In this document: positions 54,602 to 62,528 of the stretch, one piece after another
Numbering within the stretch: the first letter of the stretch is position 1
Layout of the letters: every line of letters starts with the position of its first letter
From: JBAXXL01 sp037127915
Lineage (GTDB): Bacteria; Bacteroidota; Ignavibacteria; Kapaibacteriales; UBA2268
NCBI GenBank assembly: GCA_037127915.1
Contig: JBAXXL010000016.1
Coordinates: forward strand, 1 to 64,000
Reading direction: 5' to 3'
Length of the DNA: 64,000 nucleotides
Notes under the pieces: generated by a model
The model's input: only the letters and a program-made list of their open reading frames with translations
What the model was told of the DNA's origin: nothing
The model's database searches: none
Position numbers and translations under genes: made by a program

Positions 54602-54847
54602 ATGATTTATAAAGCAAATTATACGAAGATCGACTGTGGTTAAATGGGACAGCTTTTAGAATGGCCTGAAGTAGTAACCGAAGGTAATAGTTTAGAAGAT
54701 TGCCGAAAAATGCTAAAAGATGCTTTTGAGCAAATGGTTTTGGCATATCACGAATTAGGATTGGATGTACCGCACGAAACCAGGATTTTAGAAGAAATGA
54801 ATGTTGAATTAGATTATGGGAAAGATATCAATAAATTCAAACTTTAA
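54602..54847 (+). pseudogene. HicB-like antitoxin interrupted by a stop codon
   Basis: Frame from ATG 54602 reads MIYKANYTKIDCG, then TAA (54641-54643), then ATG GGA CAG ... giving MGQLLEWPEVVTEGNSLEDC and the rest of a HicB fold (RKMLKDAFEQMVLAYHELGL). HicB proteins normally have an aromatic residue where the stop is (for example Y in G-Y-x-G), so TAT to TAA is the likely change. The second part (54644-54847, 67 residues) could be translated by re-initiation at the adjacent ATG, but it lacks the first beta strand. No HicA toxin gene was seen beside it. Confidence 0.7.
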
Positions 54848-54872
54848 AAAGAAATTAAATAGGGGAAAAAAA

Positions 54873-55289
54873 ATGAAGCGAGTCTCAAATTTTTATATAA
54901 TACTTTTAATAACTACGATGTTCCTATGCAGTTATTCATTACTATATGATGAATATTTGTATGAGTTAACATATGTCAAATATTTACCAAATTATAAGAA
55001 AGAAGTCCCCTATCAAACCTTTAACAAATCAGGAGAGATTACAAATCTTGATGATCACCCAATGAGAAGCGACTTATTAAGTTATGCTCCACTTTATGGC
55101 CGTGTTTTGTATTACGTTAGAATAGTTAATTTTTTTTTGGTACCGATTTTGTTTTGCCTAATTTCTTTAATAGCAATTGTTTTTTTGGTGAAGTACAGAA
55201 AGAATTTGCATTATAAAAGTTTGGTTATTCCTATTGTTTTATACATTGGTATTATTATTGTAATGCGAAATACAAATTTCTTTGATTAG
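54873..55289 (+). CDS. Small integral membrane protein of unknown function
   Basis: 138 residues from ATG 54873, which follows AGGGG; an in-frame start at 54816 overlaps the HicB remnant and is less likely. Three hydrophobic segments (FYIILLITTMFLCSYSLLY; FFLVPILFCLISLIAIVFLV; LVIPIVLYIGIIIVM) with a ~60-residue polar region after the first. No recognised family. Followed by a terminator. Confidence 0.6.
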   Translation: MKRVSNFYIILLITTMFLCSYSLLYDEYLYELTYVKYLPNYKKEVPYQTFNKSGEITNLDDHPMRSDLLSYAPLYGRVLYYVRIVNFFLVPILFCLISLIAIVFLVKYRKNLHYKSLVIPIVLYIGIIIVMRNTNFFD

Positions 55290-55332
55290 AAATAGGTTAA
55301 GTTGCTAATATGGGATTGTTATTGTGAAACCT

Positions 55333-55364
55333 AAGGCTATCACCAAAGAGGGTAGCCTTCTTTT
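55333..55364 (+). terminator. Terminator after the small membrane protein gene
   Basis: Arms AAGGCTA...CC and GGTAGCCTT around an A-rich loop, then CTTTT. Confidence 0.65.
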
Positions 55365-55454
55365 GAGACCTCATTACAAAAAAATAATCCCTCTGATATC
55401 CACTTTTGGCATAATATGTGCTTTTACTTTGTTTTTAAATAAACAATAGTAGAG

Positions 55455-55796
55455 ATGCTAAGAACAAAAAATGATATTTCCGTAATAGCAGGCTTTGAAA
55501 GCCTCACAAAAGCAAATTCCCTTTTCAAGGTTAGGGGAGATTCTATGATTAATGCCGGTATCGAAAGCGGCGATTATCTCTTAGTTTCTTCATCAATTAA
55601 ACCGAAAGATGGGGAAATTGCTGTTATTGGATTCGATGGTTATTTATTAGTCAAGCGAGTCTATTTCTACCGGAATACCATTAAGCTAATCTCTGAAAAC
55701 CCAAAATATAAGCCATTACTGATTAACAAGATCAATAAAATAAATTACCTAGGTAAAGTTCTTTCGAGTATTAAAGAATTGCCCTCCATAGCATAG
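55455..55796 (+). CDS. UmuD-like S24 peptidase
   Basis: 113 residues. It lacks any DNA-binding domain and reads as the UmuD core: cleavage site IAG-FESL (A12-G13), catalytic Ser30 in VRGDSMINAGI and Lys67 in LLVKRVYF, with GDYLLVSSSIKPKDGEIAVIGFDG between. It would self-cleave when RecA filaments form and then act with a UmuC polymerase, or belong to a C-terminal fragment of a phage-type repressor. No umuC or repressor gene is adjacent. The first ATG is used. Confidence 0.85.
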   Translation: MLRTKNDISVIAGFESLTKANSLFKVRGDSMINAGIESGDYLLVSSSIKPKDGEIAVIGFDGYLLVKRVYFYRNTIKLISENPKYKPLLINKINKINYLGKVLSSIKELPSIA

Positions 55797-55935
55797 CAGG
55801 GATGATACGCCCCATTGCTTGGTTTCCGCTGTTGCTTCCCCCGCCTCAGCGGATTTTTTTTGCAAACTTTTTTGTATTTTAGCAGTTCTAAAGGTTGTAC
55901 CTTTTTGTATTTGTATATATGAATCTTGGTGCTAT

Positions 55936-56370
55936 ATGAATGTAAAATTTGCCGGTTTTTGGATACGAGCTTTTGCCTCGTTATTGGATTTAATCATTTG
56001 GTGTATATTCTTTTTCCCAACTACTTATATAGTCAAAGGAACATGGTTAATGACAAAAGAAGACCACTTATGGGGGATTTTCGATCCGCTTTGTGGGATG
56101 TTTCTTGGGATTATATTCTTATATTGGATCGTATTAGAAACATTTTTAGGAGGAACGGTGGGTAAACTCCTGCTTGGTCTTCGTGTTACTAACGACGAGT
56201 TTAGTAAAATATCATTTGAGCAGAGTATATTACGAAATGGAATCCGCTTGATTGATGGTTTACCGTGCTTCAATTTATTAGGAATTTTCAGCATAATTTT
56301 ATCGAAAGAAAAACAACGAATTGGTGATAAAGTTGCCAAAACATTTGTTGTATATAAAAACAGCTTATGA
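55936..56370 (+). CDS. RDD family membrane protein
   Basis: 144 residues from ATG 55936 (MNVKFAGFWIRAFASLLDLI), where the R-D-D signature residues appear as R, D and a later D in GKLLLGLRVTNDEF. Membrane segments: FASLLDLIIWCIFFFPTTYI, FLGIIFLYWIVLETFLG and CFNLLGIFSIILS. The C-terminus RIGDKVAKTFVV is typical. Upstream frame extension to 55819 has no support. Function unknown; some RDD proteins are Na+/H+ antiporters. Confidence 0.85.
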   Translation: MNVKFAGFWIRAFASLLDLIIWCIFFFPTTYIVKGTWLMTKEDHLWGIFDPLCGMFLGIIFLYWIVLETFLGGTVGKLLLGLRVTNDEFSKISFEQSILRNGIRLIDGLPCFNLLGIFSIILSKEKQRIGDKVAKTFVVYKNSL

Positions 56371-56456
56371 ATGAAATGTTGATTTGGTAAATCTTGACAT
56401 TATTAGTAATTTGCATATATTAAAAATTAAATAATACATATTAAAAAAGGAAATTT

Positions 56457-59438
56457 ATGAAAAAAACTCTAACGTTTTTTGTTATAATACTATTAGTAAT
56501 AGTTAGTACTAAAGTGTTTGCCGAACGGCAGTATGCCATTTATGAAACGGCGACCGGAAAAAAAATCACGATGAAAGAATTAGTCGAGAAATCCGTAAAA
56601 AAAGATATTATTTTCTTTGGAGAATTTCACGATGATTCAATTATCCATAACCTCCAAAAAGAATATCTTGAAAACGTTTATAAATTGAATACTAAGACAG
56701 CAGTTTCGCTGGAAATGTTCGAACGCGATGTTCAACCTGTTATTGATAATTATTTAGCAGGCAAAATCACTGAGGATGAATTAAATAAAACAAGCCGTCC
56801 TTGGCCTGATTATATGAAATTCTATAGACCTTTGGTTGAATTGGCAAAAGCTAATAAAGCTCCTGTTATAGCCGCAAATATCCCACGTAAATACGCCGCT
56901 GTTTATTCAAGCGACGGTTGGACAGGAATTGAAAAATTACCTACCGCGGAAAGAGTTTTTATCGCCAAAAAAATGCAGATAAAAGAAGATATCTATATGA
57001 AAAACTTCTATAATACAATGAAAGGTAATATGGGTATGGATACAAATGCTCCTGTATCGGCGAATCTTGAAAATACTCTTGCTTTATATTATGGTGCGCA
57101 AGTAATTAAAGATGAAACTATGGGAGAGAGTATTGTTGATTTTATCAATAAAAACAAAGGCTGGAAAGTAGTCCATTTTAATGGCGATTTCCATTCCAAT
57201 AGCTATCTTGGAACCGTTCAAAAAGTTATTGATCGCGATAAATCTGCCAAAATAGCTGTTATAGCACCTGTTTATGTGGAGTCTGGAGCTAAACCGGATT
57301 TCGATAAAGAGCATAAAGGCGAAGGCGATTATATAATTGTTTTAGAAAATATTAAACGCGAAATGAGTTCCGGCTCACAAGCCGGAATGGGTGGAGCTTT
57401 AAATGAGAACTTCATTAGCAGTCATAAAATCAAAATAAAGCTTGACCCTAAGAAACATTCAATCGAAGGTACCGATAATTTTAGATTTAAAAATCCTATC
57501 ACTAAATCTGCGACATTCGGTTTATTGAAGGATTTGAAAATCGAGAGTATAACTTCACCTGATGGTCAATTAGAATATAAAACCACAACCGATAGTATGT
57601 ATCAGGAAATTACCATTAAATCGAAAAATGGTGAGATTTCCGAGTTTAATATTAAATACAGCGGAATAGTTAATCATTCACCAAATATTTTACTACTTAA
57701 CCAAAAACATTCAAATACACCGGGTATCATCGCTGATTCAGCTGGCGAAGGCATATATTTGCCTGGCGGAAGTTATTTCCCGCAAGCCGATAAAGACCTT
57801 GCCGATTTCGATATTGAAATATCAGTTCCAAAAGAATTGACTATTATTACCTCCGGCACTATGGTTTCAAGAAAAGAAGAAGGCACAACAGCGATTTACA
57901 ATTATAAATCGGAACTCCCAACAGACGATATGATTTTAGTCGGTGGTCGTTATATGAGTATTGATACCGTTTATGATGGAAAAACTTTTAGCGTTTACAC
58001 ATTTGCTCCAACTCCTACAGCAAAAACTTTCTTAAATGCTTCAATTGAATATTATAAATACTATACCGGACTTTTCGGTCCTTATCCTTATTCAGCATTT
58101 AAAATTATTGAGAATTTCTTTGCTTCAGGATTTGGAATGCCGGGATATACATTGCTTTCGAACAAATTGATGGCTTTACCTTGGGTAGTTTTGGCTCCGG
58201 GTTCCTTAGCTCACGAATTCGTTCATAATTATTGGGGTAACAGCATTTATGTTAATTATTCTTCCGGAAATTGGTGTGAAGGTTTAACTACATTCTCAAC
58301 AAATTACTATTACAATGTTTTAGCAAATAAACCCGATGCCGCTTTGGATTGGAGAAAGAAAGCATTGCTTTCTATGGAATCTTTACCTGAAAAAGATAAT
58401 TACCCACTTGTAAAGTTCGAATCACAGAAAAACACAAACGATGCTGTAATAGGTTATCAAAAGGGCGGTTTCTTGTTCTATGAATTGCTTAAATCTATGG
58501 GCGATGATCAGTTCTTTAAAGTCTTGAAAGGTTTCGCGAAAAAGTATAAGGGCAGACGCGCATCTTGGATGAGTATGCTTCTTAGCTTCTCAATGGCAAG
58601 TCAAATGTCAGGCTCTACCGTACCTGTGGACCAAATTTTCGACCAATATCTAAATAATACCGCCATTCCAAAACTAAAACTCGATAACGTTAAATTGAAG
58701 GGCGATTCATTGACATTTGAAGTTAATCAGGATCTTAAATATTATATGTCAGTACCGGTTAAATTTATAACAGACAAAGGAACTGTTTGGCAAAATTTTG
58801 TAATGACGGATTCGGTAAACAAGTTCGGTTATAAAACAGGTGCCGAAGTGAGATCAATTACAGTTGACCCTGATTACCAATGCTTGAGAAGATTAAACAA
58901 ATGGGAAATTCCTTATAGCTTTAGCTTGACTTTGGGCGATAATCCTTTATTGATATTACCGTCGAAAAGCTCAAAAGACTTTGCTATCGCTCAAGAATTT
59001 GCTAAGATGGTTAAAGAAAGCGATTACACTATGGATGCGAAATCCATAGACGATGTTAAAGAATCAGATTGGGCGAATAGATCTATTATTGTTCTTGGTG
59101 ATATGACGAATAACAGTTTCTATAAAGAGATGATGAACAAGTATCCTGAGGGTATTAACATAATGGGACCTGAGATTCAAGTTCGTGAATTAAGATTACC
59201 TTCTGAAGGTAATATGATGCTCTTGAATTGCGCTAATCCTGAAAATCCTGAAAAATATCTATCGATTATATATTGCAGTGGTTTTGAAACAGTCGATCAA
59301 TTCCGCCGTTTGTTCCATTATCAAAGTTATTCAATGGTGCTTTTGAATAAAGCAAAACCGGGCAAACCCCTAAGTCAAATGGAAATTTTCCCGACATTGA
59401 TGGATAGGGGACAATTGGAATATAGGTTTGTTAAATAA
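56457..59438 (+). CDS. ChaN-like haem-binding domain fused to M1-type metallopeptidase
   Basis: 993 residues with signal peptide (MKKTLTFFVIILLVIVSTKVFA). Residues ~40-300 are a ChaN/DUF399 domain (IIFFGEFHDDSIIHNLQKEY, AVSLEMFERDVQPVIDNYLAG, PVIAANIPRKYA, VVHFNGDFHSN). Residues ~330-760 are an M1 peptidase: zinc site HEFVHNYWGN (H586, H590) and E608 in GNWCEGLTT, with 17 residues between instead of the usual 18. The exopeptidase GAMEN motif is replaced by GFGMPGYT. The remaining ~200 residues are of unknown fold. It is probably periplasmic or surface, and may be an endopeptidase or non-classical aminopeptidase linked to haem or iron handling. Confidence 0.88.
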   Translation: MKKTLTFFVIILLVIVSTKVFAERQYAIYETATGKKITMKELVEKSVKKDIIFFGEFHDDSIIHNLQKEYLENVYKLNTKTAVSLEMFERDVQPVIDNYLAGKITEDELNKTSRPWPDYMKFYRPLVELAKANKAPVIAANIPRKYAAVYSSDGWTGIEKLPTAERVFIAKKMQIKEDIYMKNFYNTMKGNMGMDTNAPVSANLENTLALYYGAQVIKDETMGESIVDFINKNKGWKVVHFNGDFHSNSYLGTVQKVIDRDKSAKIAVIAPVYVESGAKPDFDKEHKGEGDYIIVLENIKREMSSGSQAGMGGALNENFISSHKIKIKLDPKKHSIEGTDNFRFKNPITKSATFGLLKDLKIESITSPDGQLEYKTTTDSMYQEITIKSKNGEISEFNIKYSGIVNHSPNILLLNQKHSNTPGIIADSAGEGIYLPGGSYFPQADKDLADFDIEISVPKELTIITSGTMVSRKEEGTTAIYNYKSELPTDDMILVGGRYMSIDTVYDGKTFSVYTFAPTPTAKTFLNASIEYYKYYTGLFGPYPYSAFKIIENFFASGFGMPGYTLLSNKLMALPWVVLAPGSLAHEFVHNYWGNSIYVNYSSGNWCEGLTTFSTNYYYNVLANKPDAALDWRKKALLSMESLPEKDNYPLVKFESQKNTNDAVIGYQKGGFLFYELLKSMGDDQFFKVLKGFAKKYKGRRASWMSMLLSFSMASQMSGSTVPVDQIFDQYLNNTAIPKLKLDNVKLKGDSLTFEVNQDLKYYMSVPVKFITDKGTVWQNFVMTDSVNKFGYKTGAEVRSITVDPDYQCLRRLNKWEIPYSFSLTLGDNPLLILPSKSSKDFAIAQEFAKMVKESDYTMDAKSIDDVKESDWANRSIIVLGDMTNNSFYKEMMNKYPEGINIMGPEIQVRELRLPSEGNMMLLNCANPENPEKYLSIIYCSGFETVDQFRRLFHYQSYSMVLLNKAKPGKPLSQMEIFPTLMDRGQLEYRFVK

Positions 59439-59450
59439 GATAATTATACA

Positions 59451-59484
59451 ACTCATCCGATTACAGGGAAGTAATCGGATGAGT
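59451..59484. repeat. ACTCATCCGATTAC palindromic repeat, copy 2
   Basis: Perfect 14-base arms (ACTCATCCGATTAC / GTAATCGGATGAGT) around AGGGAA, directly after the peptidase gene. Confidence 0.8.
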
Positions 59485-59508
59485 AAATGATTAAATTTGA
59501 ATTGTTTA

Positions 59509-59543
59509 GTAGAGACGGGTCTGAGACCCGTCTCTACTTTTTT
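59509..59543 (+). terminator. Palindromic terminator between convergent genes
   Basis: 29-base palindrome with 14-base arms (GTAGAGACGGGTCT, centre G) followed by seven T on the plus strand. The same palindrome type is a common dispersed element in related genomes, so it may be a repeat recruited as a terminator. Confidence 0.75.
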
Positions 59544-59742
59544 AATCACCCTCTTCCAATTCAAAAATTTCTTCCATCTTTCGCCCGAAGAATCTGGCGA
59601 TTTTTAACGATAGCACAGTCGAAGGAACGTATTTGCCGAGTTCAATAGCATTAATCGTTTGACGGCTGACACCGATTTCCTTGGCAAGTTCCTCTTGTGT
59701 AATGTTTTTTATCGCCCTCTCTACTTTAAGTCTGTTTATCAT
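59542..59742 (-). CDS. XRE-family HTH regulator (66 residues)
   Basis: A compact Cro/C1-type helix-turn-helix: NRLKVERAIKNITQEELAKEIGVSRQTINAIELGKYVPSTVLSLKIARFFGRKMEEIFELEEGD. No other domain. Small regulators of this kind in Bacteroidota usually sit beside membrane-protein genes, as here, and control them. The stop of the 304-residue membrane gene lies one base upstream, so it is the last gene of that operon. Confidence 0.92.
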   Translation of the reverse strand: MINRLKVERAIKNITQEELAKEIGVSRQTINAIELGKYVPSTVLSLKIARFFGRKMEEIFELEEGD

Positions 59743-59743
59743 A

Positions 59744-60658
59744 TTAGTAGCCCCTTCTCAACGTAATTATATATTTTATTAAAAACATTAATGGAAAACT
59801 AATAGTGCTATATAACATTACGGCAAGAAATGTCATACCATAAAAAGAGAATATGCAGATTATCAGCAAGATATTGTTCGCTATCAAAGCCCAAAGAAGT
59901 GATTCGAGTCGTATTTTCATTATAAATTCATCTTCGATTTTCTCTTTCGATAAAGCTACGAATAATGAGCCCAAGATAATAAACAATGCAATAAGTTCGT
60001 TTGAGATTGATTCATGAGGAACAATTTTAAACCATCCATTATTACCTTGGACAAAACCATCGTTGTAAAGTGCTGGCATATTGGCATATATGTGAATGTT
60101 GTGAAATCTCATTAATAATAACCAATATATTATTCCTAATATCAATAAAATCCAACCAACTGCTCTCAATGGGTGCGTAAACTGATACTTTTTTTCAGTA
60201 TCAGGTTCTCTTATTAATGAATATTTAAACTTAAAAATGAATAGTAGTGGTAAACTAACAAGACTTATACTCATAATATATATATAAGCCAAACCGTAAA
60301 CCATAAATAAAGAAATAATTAAGACTATACTATTTACTATTACAGCCCATACTAGCGAATCCAATCGAATTTTCATAAATCGTTCATCTTCAACTTTTTC
60401 TTTCGATAAGGCAACGAATAATGAACCGACAATTAAAAATAATCCAGCTATCTCGTCTACAATCGAACCGTTAGTAATCATTACTAACCAACCTCGATTA
60501 TTTTGATCAAAATCATTATTATACAAAGCCGGCATATAGGTAGGAAATTTTATGTTATCCATAAAAATAAGCCAAAATATTCCCAAAACTATACCAATTC
60601 CTAAAATTATCCAACCCGGTAATTTCAGTGAGTGAGGAAGAAGATATCGTGTTTTCAT
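59744..60658 (-). CDS. Membrane protein made of two homologous modules
   Basis: 304 residues formed by an internal duplication: residues ~8-150 and ~160-304 align with each other (GWIILGIGIVLGIFWLIF / GWILLILGIIYWLLLM; MPALYNNDF / MPALYNDGF; GLFLIVGSLFVALSKEKVED / ALFIILGSLFVALSKEKIED; MKIRLDSLVWAVIVNSIVLI / MKIRLESLLWALIANNILLI). Each has about four membrane segments. Both match the single-module protein encoded next to it. No known family name. Probably regulated together with the XRE protein. Confidence 0.85.
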   Translation of the reverse strand: MKTRYLLPHSLKLPGWIILGIGIVLGIFWLIFMDNIKFPTYMPALYNNDFDQNNRGWLVMITNGSIVDEIAGLFLIVGSLFVALSKEKVEDERFMKIRLDSLVWAVIVNSIVLIISLFMVYGLAYIYIMSISLVSLPLLFIFKFKYSLIREPDTEKKYQFTHPLRAVGWILLILGIIYWLLLMRFHNIHIYANMPALYNDGFVQGNNGWFKIVPHESISNELIALFIILGSLFVALSKEKIEDEFIMKIRLESLLWALIANNILLIICIFSFYGMTFLAVMLYSTISFPLMFLIKYIITLRRGY

Positions 60659-60659
60659 A

Positions 60660-61115
60660 TTAATATCCTTTTTTTAATGCGAGTTTGAATTTAATTATAA
60701 ATAGTATCTGTATGCTAACGGCATTAAAAATGAGAACAATAAAGAAGGACATACCATAGAAAGCAAAAAGCGACAAAATCATTAATATGCTATTAACAAT
60801 GACAGCCCAAACCAAAGATTCAAGTCTTTTTTTCATTATAAACTCATCCTCAATTTTTTCTTGTGAAAAAGTAATTAACAATGAGCCGATTATAATAAAT
60901 AAACCCGCTAATTCATCAGTGATATTGTTGTTAGTGATTTTAAACCAGCCGGAATTATGATCAAACGGCATTGTGTAATGTAGTGCCGGCATATTGACAA
61001 TTAATTGAATTGTCTCATCAAATCCATAAGCCAAAACACCAAATAATAATCCTATACCTAAAATTATCCAACCGGGTAATTTCAGCGAGTGCGGAAGCAG
61101 ATATTTTGTTTTCAT
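60660..61115 (-). CDS. Single-module membrane protein, paralogue of its neighbour
   Basis: 151 residues from ATG 61115 (MKTKYLLPHSLKLPGWIILG), nearly identical at the N-terminus to the adjacent 304-residue protein (MKTRYLLPHSLKLPGWIILG). It has the same MPAL, GLFIIIGSLLITFSQEKIEDEF and RLESLVWAVIVNSILMI signatures. The longer frame to 61145 lacks this alignment. First gene of the operon with the duplicated protein and the XRE regulator; a perfect palindrome lies 42 bases upstream. Confidence 0.82.
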   Translation of the reverse strand: MKTKYLLPHSLKLPGWIILGIGLLFGVLAYGFDETIQLIVNMPALHYTMPFDHNSGWFKITNNNITDELAGLFIIIGSLLITFSQEKIEDEFIMKKRLESLVWAVIVNSILMILSLFAFYGMSFFIVLIFNAVSIQILFIIKFKLALKKGY

Positions 61116-61156
61116 ATCGTACCAACTTGACAAAAAGTAAAACAAACTGTAAAAAA

Positions 61157-61174
61157 TGTAAAGTAAACTTTACA
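61157..61174. promoter_or_regulatory. 18-bp palindrome, candidate XRE operator
   Basis: TGTAAAGTAAACTTTACA with perfect 8-base arms around AA. An extra half-site TGTAAA is eight bases to the left (61149). It lies between the asparagine-synthetase-like gene's 3' side and the membrane-module operon, in the likely promoter of the latter. Confidence 0.6.
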
Positions 61175-61219
61175 AAATTAATAAATTAATTTTAAATTCC
61201 AAATTATTTTTGAAAAAAT

Positions 61220-61250
61220 GTTGTCCAGCACCTTCGAGGTGGTGGACAAC
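61220..61250. repeat. GTTGTCCA...TGGACAAC hairpin
   Basis: 14-base arms with one mismatch around TCG. It could serve as a terminator for the asparagine-synthetase-like gene, but has no T run. Confidence 0.6.
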
Positions 61251-61262
61251 TGCATGAAATAA

Positions 61263-61294
61263 TTCATCGGATGACTTGCAGTCATCCGATGAGT
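61263..61294. repeat. GGATGAGT palindromic repeat, copy 3
   Basis: TTCATCGGATGAC and GTCATCCGATGAGT around TTGCA, 11 bases before the stop codon end of the asparagine-synthetase-like gene. Confidence 0.75.
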
Positions 61295-61304
61295 AAAATT
61301 AAAA

Positions 61305-62195
61305 CTATAGCTTTCTAGCTAAATTCAACGCTCTAATCATCCTAGTCATTCCTATTCCGCCACCGAACCTTGGGGTCATATTTAGGTCCAAAAACTCACC
61401 CAACTCGCGCATAACACGTGCTAAACCAAATTGTGCGTATAAAAGCTCGGAATATTTGCCATCTGAAATAGAATGGAATCTACTAAGCATAACTTTTGGG
61501 TCAATTTCGCGCTCCGCACTGCCAATTGTTTCAATTCCGTATAATATAACATCAACCTTTTTTGCAGTCGCTCCGTCGTCGTTGCGCTTCATATTCCAAA
61601 ATGGGTGAGTGTATTCGGGAAAGTTTTTCAAAAAGAAAACAGGGGATATTTCATTTAAAATCCGTTCTTCTTCCACCGCTGTTAAGTCGTGCACACCCAT
61701 ATAATCCGAAAGCGTGGCGTAATCATATTCTACGTATCCATCTTGCTTTGTATCATGCTTGTTGTTTTCCCAGAATGGTGAATCTTCGATTATTTTGTTA
61801 GAAAATCCGAGATATTCGAGTAATTCGGCTTCAAGTGTAATCAAATCGTCCATAGTGCCGCGACCTTCGAACTCAAACATTGGGAAAATGAGGTCGTGTC
61901 TGCCCGGAATTGGGTTTGCTTCTTGTCTATAGGACGTTGATTGGCAAAATACACCCGGATATTCCGGATTGGTAAGTAATTCATACTCTAAATCCATTTG
62001 ACCGGTTTGTTTCAGGGGCCATACAATACCGGAATATTGAAATGTGGCAATTGTGCTTGGGTCTTCACAAGCCGATAGAATGCTTAATCTCGATTGTGTA
62101 GCTACTTCGATAAATCCTTTCTTTTCGAAAAAGCTTCTTAATCTTTTAGAAGCGGTGTGGTATTGTTTTGAGTTGATTTGTGGTTGTTGGTACAT
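61305..62195 (-). CDS. Asparagine synthetase of the AsnRS-related type (truncated class II tRNA synthetase)
   Basis: 296 residues consisting only of a class II catalytic core like that of AsnRS/AspRS: motif 1 region SKRLRSFFEKKGFIEVATQS, motif 2 CQSTSYRQEANPIPGRHDLIFPMFEFE and motif 3 FGGGIGMTRMIRAL. The N-terminal anticodon-binding OB domain is absent. The length and motif set match the archaeal AS-AR enzyme, which converts aspartate and ammonia to asparagine with ATP. It is preceded by SD GGAG, and just before that by a strong terminator in the leader (see below), suggesting attenuation. Confidence 0.82.
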   Translation of the reverse strand: MYQQPQINSKQYHTASKRLRSFFEKKGFIEVATQSRLSILSACEDPSTIATFQYSGIVWPLKQTGQMDLEYELLTNPEYPGVFCQSTSYRQEANPIPGRHDLIFPMFEFEGRGTMDDLITLEAELLEYLGFSNKIIEDSPFWENNKHDTKQDGYVEYDYATLSDYMGVHDLTAVEEERILNEISPVFFLKNFPEYTHPFWNMKRNDDGATAKKVDVILYGIETIGSAEREIDPKVMLSRFHSISDGKYSELLYAQFGLARVMRELGEFLDLNMTPRFGGGIGMTRMIRALNLARKL

Positions 62196-62220
62196 TTTAG
62201 TATCTCCAATTAGAAATGAT

Positions 62221-62253
62221 AAAAAAAAAGTTTGCCTTGGAAAGACAAACTTT
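62221..62253 (-). terminator. Terminator in the leader, next to the SD of the asparagine-synthetase-like gene
   Basis: The minus strand reads AAAGTTTGTCTT-TCC-AAGGCAAACTTT (12-bp stem with one G-T pair) followed by nine T. Confidence 0.8.
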
Positions 62254-62333
62254 AATAAAAAATAAATATGATTTTTCGAAATATGAGATAAATGATAATT
62301 GAGGAGCTTTTAAGCGTGAGCGGAGGTTTAGGC

Positions 62334-62388
62334 AAAAAAAAAAGCCAATTGTAAAAACAATTGACTTCTGTAACAGATTTGTCTGTTA
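62334..62388 (-). terminator. Two adjacent hairpins, the second followed by a T run
   Basis: TAACAGA-TTTG-TCTGTTA (62371-62388) then CAATTGT-TTTT-ACAATTG (62346-62363) and ten T (62343-62334) on the minus strand. It may also end the upstream T9SS gene (stop at 62529). Confidence 0.6.
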
Positions 62389-62528
62389 TATATTTTATTT
62401 TTTTTTTGCCGTTATTCAAAATTCTTGTCATTTTTTCCGATAATTGTTCGTGTTGCTCATCGGAATTCAAAATTACGAAAATTTCGTGGAATAATAAAAT
62501 TACAAGTATAAATACATAGCAGATTTTT

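Larger units (their letters stand above)
62196..62480 (-). promoter_or_regulatory. Attenuator-like leader of the asparagine-synthetase-like gene
   Basis: A TAATTTTG box (62475-62468, minus) is followed by a possible leader peptide MSNTNNYRKK (ATG 62460, three Asn in ten codons), hairpin TAACAGA/TCTGTTA, a weak terminator (62363-62334) and a strong terminator (62253-62221) that ends 26 bases before the CDS. There is no room for another promoter between the last terminator and the ATG. TTTGCCT near 62330-62336 can pair with AGGCAAA of the second terminator. Confidence 0.45.

Noticed and set aside
62252..62470. 72-codon minus-strand open frame upstream of the asparagine-synthetase-like gene
   Set aside because: Its TTG start lies in a promoter-like box and its C-terminal half translates terminators and T runs. 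Treated as leader RNA.
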